A stretch of 10,763 bases of DNA, taken from the NCBI GenBank assembly GCA_003024985.2, contig PXIH01S0015635.1; one strand, 5' to 3'. Both the position numbers and the translations under genes were made by a program. Position 1 is the stretch's first letter; each line of letters starts with the position of its first letter. The notes beneath the pieces are model-generated. The model saw only the letters and a list, made by a program, of their open reading frames with translations. It was not told the origin of the DNA and ran no database searches. The DNA is from Euperipatoides rowelli (Eukaryota; Onychophora; Udeonychophora; Euonychophora; Peripatopsidae). Positions 8,144 to 10,763 of this stretch are shown piece after piece.

Positions 8144-8182
8144 TGTTTATCAGACTAACGCTTCAAGCGTGACAGATAAACA
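8144..8182. repeat. Two-tier hairpin
   Basis: The outer arms TGTTTATC (8144-8151) and GATAAACA (8175-8182) are exact complements. Inside, ACGCTT (8158-8163) and AAGCGT (8165-8170) pair around a single C. The small internal loops are 6 and 4 nt. It lies 44 nt beyond the hAT-like end. A MITE relic is possible. Confidence 0.6.
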
Positions 8183-9292
8183 AATTCATTTTATAAGTAT
8201 TATAGATAATTCTGTAAAGTGTTCCAATTCTTAATAATACCGTACCGTAATTTTATAAATAAATAAATTAATTCTTAAAATAGATATGAATATGTTATTA
8301 GCTAAAATTTGGAAACTTATTCTCTTCTTTAGGTTACTATACTTAAGATATTTGAACTATTCAAATTTATAAACTAAATTCAGAATTAACCCTCACATGA
8401 CTATATACAAACATTATAACTACCTGCTTTTGTAACAACATGGATATATTTCTTTCAATAGTCTTTCTTTTTTTTTAAGCTTATTTTCTTTGCTCTGTCT
8501 GTTTCAGGCTGTTTGAAGTATAAAATAATAAGATAGAGAAGTAATTCCTGAATTAATCCTCAAATTAACACTACACTTTATAAATTATTTCCAGTATTAA
8601 ACAATTAAATGTAATACCGTACTCTATAAACTAATTTTATAGTTCTAACCTAATAGTATTATAACTTAAATATTCCAATCAAGAACGAGTAGGCTAATAT
8701 GAATATGTTTATTAACTGCTGCTTAGATTAGTGTTTTTGAAAAAATTAAAATAGGGTTTTATTTATATCCAATATTGGATCTGTGGGTAGAGGTTCAAAA
8801 ATTTGTATATTGAATGTCTAGTTGAGCAAGATCCAAATTAGTTAATGCCTTTATTTTTTTTTTTAAGATCTTAATTATGTAATATCTCTAAAACTTCAAC
8901 ATAATTTGGATTAAATAAATGACTGTTTCATTATGCTTACAATGCTTCAAGGACCTATGAGTTGTGGATTAAAAATGTTTAGATCTATTTATAATCACAA
9001 TAGAACAAGCATTTGAAGAATTCTGCTACTACATATGTTTAGTTTAAGTATGAACACTATAATTAGGATTGGTTAAATGCAAACTTAAAGGAATAAGCTT
9101 GTATATTGTCCTATAGTGTGTATTATATGTATTACAAGTCAGCTATATTTTACAGGACTAGGGTTGACTGTGTGTAATATACTAATGTCTTTGAATTCTT
9201 GATATTGCATTGTGTTGATTATTTATTTAGGTGTAATAATTGTTACATAGTTCAACCATTTAGTAAAGTGCACTTGTTTGTTTTCTTTCCAG
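8183..9292. other. End of the large intron, no gene
   Basis: This is AT-rich sequence without recognisable coding segments or element ends. It contains recurring ATACCGTAC-like strings (8239-8248 and 8615-8622) and ends in the polypyrimidine tract and AG of exon C. Confidence 0.6.
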
Positions 9293-9377
9293 GTAGTAAG
9301 CTGTGTCTACATCAACAAGTTATATTGCTGGATGGTACATCTACTCGGTCTAGCCTGCCTTAAAAGAGTGGGAGTAG
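9293..9377 (+). CDS. Piezo: Piezo mechanosensitive channel, internal exon C
   Basis: This 85-nt exon holds 28 codons plus one base. The peptide is VVSCVYINKLYCWMVHLL followed by GLACLKRVGV. The spacing of the conserved small and aromatic residues (C-x-x-I/Y, C-W-x-V/I, L/F-x-L-A-C) fits the PIEZO segment after the AYN helix, where vertebrate proteins have a CW-x-I-x-x-F-x-L-A-C pattern just before the beam. It therefore continues exons A and B. The acceptor is a pyrimidine tract ending CCAG; the donor is G|GTTAGT, leaving a phase-1 junction. The following exon lies beyond the window. The exon is short and identified by similarity and frame continuity; no alternative product seems likely. Confidence 0.85.
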
Positions 9378-9563
9378 GTTAGTATTTTAAAAATGTAACA
9401 AGTTTAAATATCATAACTTAAAAGTATTTTATGTTAATAAACCATATACGGTACTATAATGTACCAGTATATCTATAATACTAATTCATACTATAAGTGT
9501 TAACCCATAAAATTTCAAACAGACCAATCCACTAAGACAAAATACTAGTTCATTTCCCTTTGT

Positions 9564-9580
9564 TCTCTCTCTCTCTCTCT
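9564..9580. repeat. TC microsatellite (17 nt)
   Basis: An uninterrupted TC dinucleotide run in the downstream intron. Confidence 0.85.
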
Positions 9581-10335
9581 AGAGTGGGATTCTCCTACCC
9601 GCCTTCCCATTAGTAATTTTTTGTCTTTTTTTTAAGATTTATTCATTACATTTTTTTTTTTTTTCAAAATTAAAATAATTCTTAATCATATTAAAAACAT
9701 TTCCTGGTATTTTTGCACTTAGTTGAATAAATGTAAAGGAAAATTCAGCTAATTTTAAGGGGTATTACTTGCATTTTCTCATAATACCGGATATTTTATT
9801 TATTTAAATATTTATTAAATATCATATTGCATGCTTTTCTAAGCATTAATTGTTTGAAAATTAAAAATAGAAATTATTTTCCTGTTATGGTATTGTATTA
9901 AAATTGCTACACTTCAAAGTCCTATTTTTTTTTAATTAAAAAAAATATGTATTGTTTTCATGTGTGACCTAAGTTAATAAAGTCAAAGATCATAAGAAAA
10001 ATGTGTTGTAAGTGCCATGTTATTTATTTCATGAAAATGGCTGTCCTTACTTTGTATCTCTCCCAAAAAGTGACAGTTCATCTTCACTGTTTTCTTCACT
10101 TTTATTTTTTGTGAACAAGTAAACTGTTATTAGTGAAAGTTAAAAAAATATGTTTAAATGGTGGTTCAGCCATGTCTTTATCTGATGTTGGATATATCCC
10201 AAGTGGTTCCTCGTAAATATAAAACTGGCATTACAAAAATAATTAGCCTATAGACGCATTTCAATTTTTTTCCCACTATCAAGGGTTTTTTTTAGATGTT
10301 CTTTCAGATTACCCAAATTTCTATACTTAATCCAC

Positions 10336-10710
10336 ATTAATAATGTGAAACATGGATTTGTTTCACATACTTCAGATCCACTATATCGGCTTATGCTCTT
10401 TTAACACATTTAGATGAAAGAACTTTGCTAGATGTATTGTACTTGGGCATAACTAAAACATTTGATAGAGTATAATACCATATCATTTGCTAATAGAACA
10501 ACTAGACTGTCAGTTAATTAGTCATCGTAGAATAAATAATTGCTCGTCTGGCTTAATTCATAGTAATTGTCTTTATGGATCTTCACCGTCTTATTTGAGG
10601 AGGCAGAAAGAAATTGATTTGCTAAGGTAACTTTCTTCATTCGAATATGGCTGCTCATTTTCTGGAGGAGGGAATCCTTCCTCACTTACTTTAATGATAT
10701 GATAGCACTT
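10336..10710 (+). mobile_element. Decayed non-LTR retrotransposon, reverse transcriptase remnant 3
   Basis: This third dead reverse transcriptase fragment is on the + strand. INNVKHGFVSH (10336-10368) fits the I-x-x-x-Q-H-G-F-x-x-x-R-S region. After a frame change, ALLTHLDERTLLDVLYLG and ITKTFDRV (10395-10472) match the motif A block V-x-Y-L-D-F-x-K-A-F-D-x-V, with the catalytic D replaced by G and the frame ending in TAA. SPSYLRRQKEIDL (10583-10621) fits the SYL-x-x-R-x-Q region. SGGG-NPSSL and, in another frame, YFNDM (about 10660-10704) may be the SGVPQGSxLxPLLF-x-x-x-INDI block, less surely. It belongs to the Jockey/CR1/R1-like group; the exact clade is not determinable by eye. Confidence 0.75.
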
Positions 10711-10751
10711 GACTTTCTTTTATGGTAGGAAAGTGTAAGTAACCCTTACAG

Positions 10752-10763
10752 CAGCGTTTCTCA
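10752..10763 (+). mobile_element. Possible hAT-type transposon start at the window edge
   Basis: The final bases, CAGCGTTTCTCA, match the CAGNGNTTCTCAA-type 5' end of Charlie-like hAT elements as I recall it. Only 12 bases are visible, so chance is a real alternative. Confidence 0.35.

Larger units (their letters stand above)
1499..9292 (+). other. Large Piezo intron (7,794 bp), transposon-rich
   Basis: The intron runs from GTAACT at 1499 to a TTTCTTTCCAG acceptor ending at 9292. It is phase 0: exon B ends on a full CAG codon and exon C starts GTA. Everything between appears non-coding for the host. It contains two reverse transcriptase remnants, a hairpin-rich tract, a PIF/Harbinger-like element, a hAT-like end, microsatellites and scattered hairpins, each listed separately. 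I saw no extra Piezo exon inside it: the spliced peptide reads LKASLQ-VVSCVYI without a gap relative to the family as I recall it. A small alternative exon cannot be excluded by eye. Confidence 0.8.
9378..10763 (+). other. Piezo downstream intron, 5' part
   Basis: The intron starts GTTAGTATT directly after exon C and runs off the window. Its first ~950 bases (9378-10335) show only AT-rich sequence, a 17-nt TC microsatellite at 9564-9580 and T-runs. I saw no coding similarity there. The last part carries a reverse transcriptase remnant and a possible hAT terminus, listed separately. No further Piezo exon was recognised. Confidence 0.7.

Overview
The window is AT-rich eukaryotic nuclear DNA, almost all of it intron. 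Three short coding exons on the + strand (1163-1348, 1441-1498, 9293-9377) splice in frame, with canonical GT/AG borders, into about 109 residues. I recognise these as part of the mechanosensitive ion channel Piezo. The piece looks like one of the multi-pass membrane blocks of the blade, just N-terminal to the beam region in vertebrate PIEZO1/2 numbering. The gene starts before and ends after the window. The intron structure, the hydrophobic exons and the decayed non-LTR retrotransposons and DNA transposons point to an invertebrate animal. An arthropod, perhaps a hemipteran, is my guess from the style of the repeats, at low confidence.

Layout: 1-1162 is the end of an upstream intron. Exon A (1163-1348), a 92-bp intron and exon B (1441-1498) follow. 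Then comes a 7,794-bp intron (1499-9292), exon C (9293-9377), and the start of another intron to the window end.

The large intron has been built up by transposon insertions. It holds two decayed reverse transcriptase remnants of the Jockey/CR1-like non-LTR type (about 2830-3350 and 3906-4820), both in the same orientation as Piezo. Next is a hairpin-rich tract of unknown nature (4921-5620). A 1,185-bp DNA transposon (6107-7291) has terminal inverted repeats, TAA target duplications and many GTTCCGGAAC palindromes, and looks like a non-autonomous PIF/Harbinger element. Further on are a hAT-like terminus beside a G12 run (8060-8100) and several isolated hairpins. A third reverse transcriptase remnant lies in the downstream intron (10336-10710), and the last 12 bases resemble the start of another hAT-type element.

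I found no prokaryotic-style genes, CRISPR arrays, rRNA or tRNA genes, and no intact ORF besides the exons. I see no convincing new biological system. The most interesting unexplained items are the spaced GGTT-NARC-AACC hairpins at 4977-5211, the long perfect inverted repeat at 5389-5443 and the 72-nt hairpin at 7685-7756.
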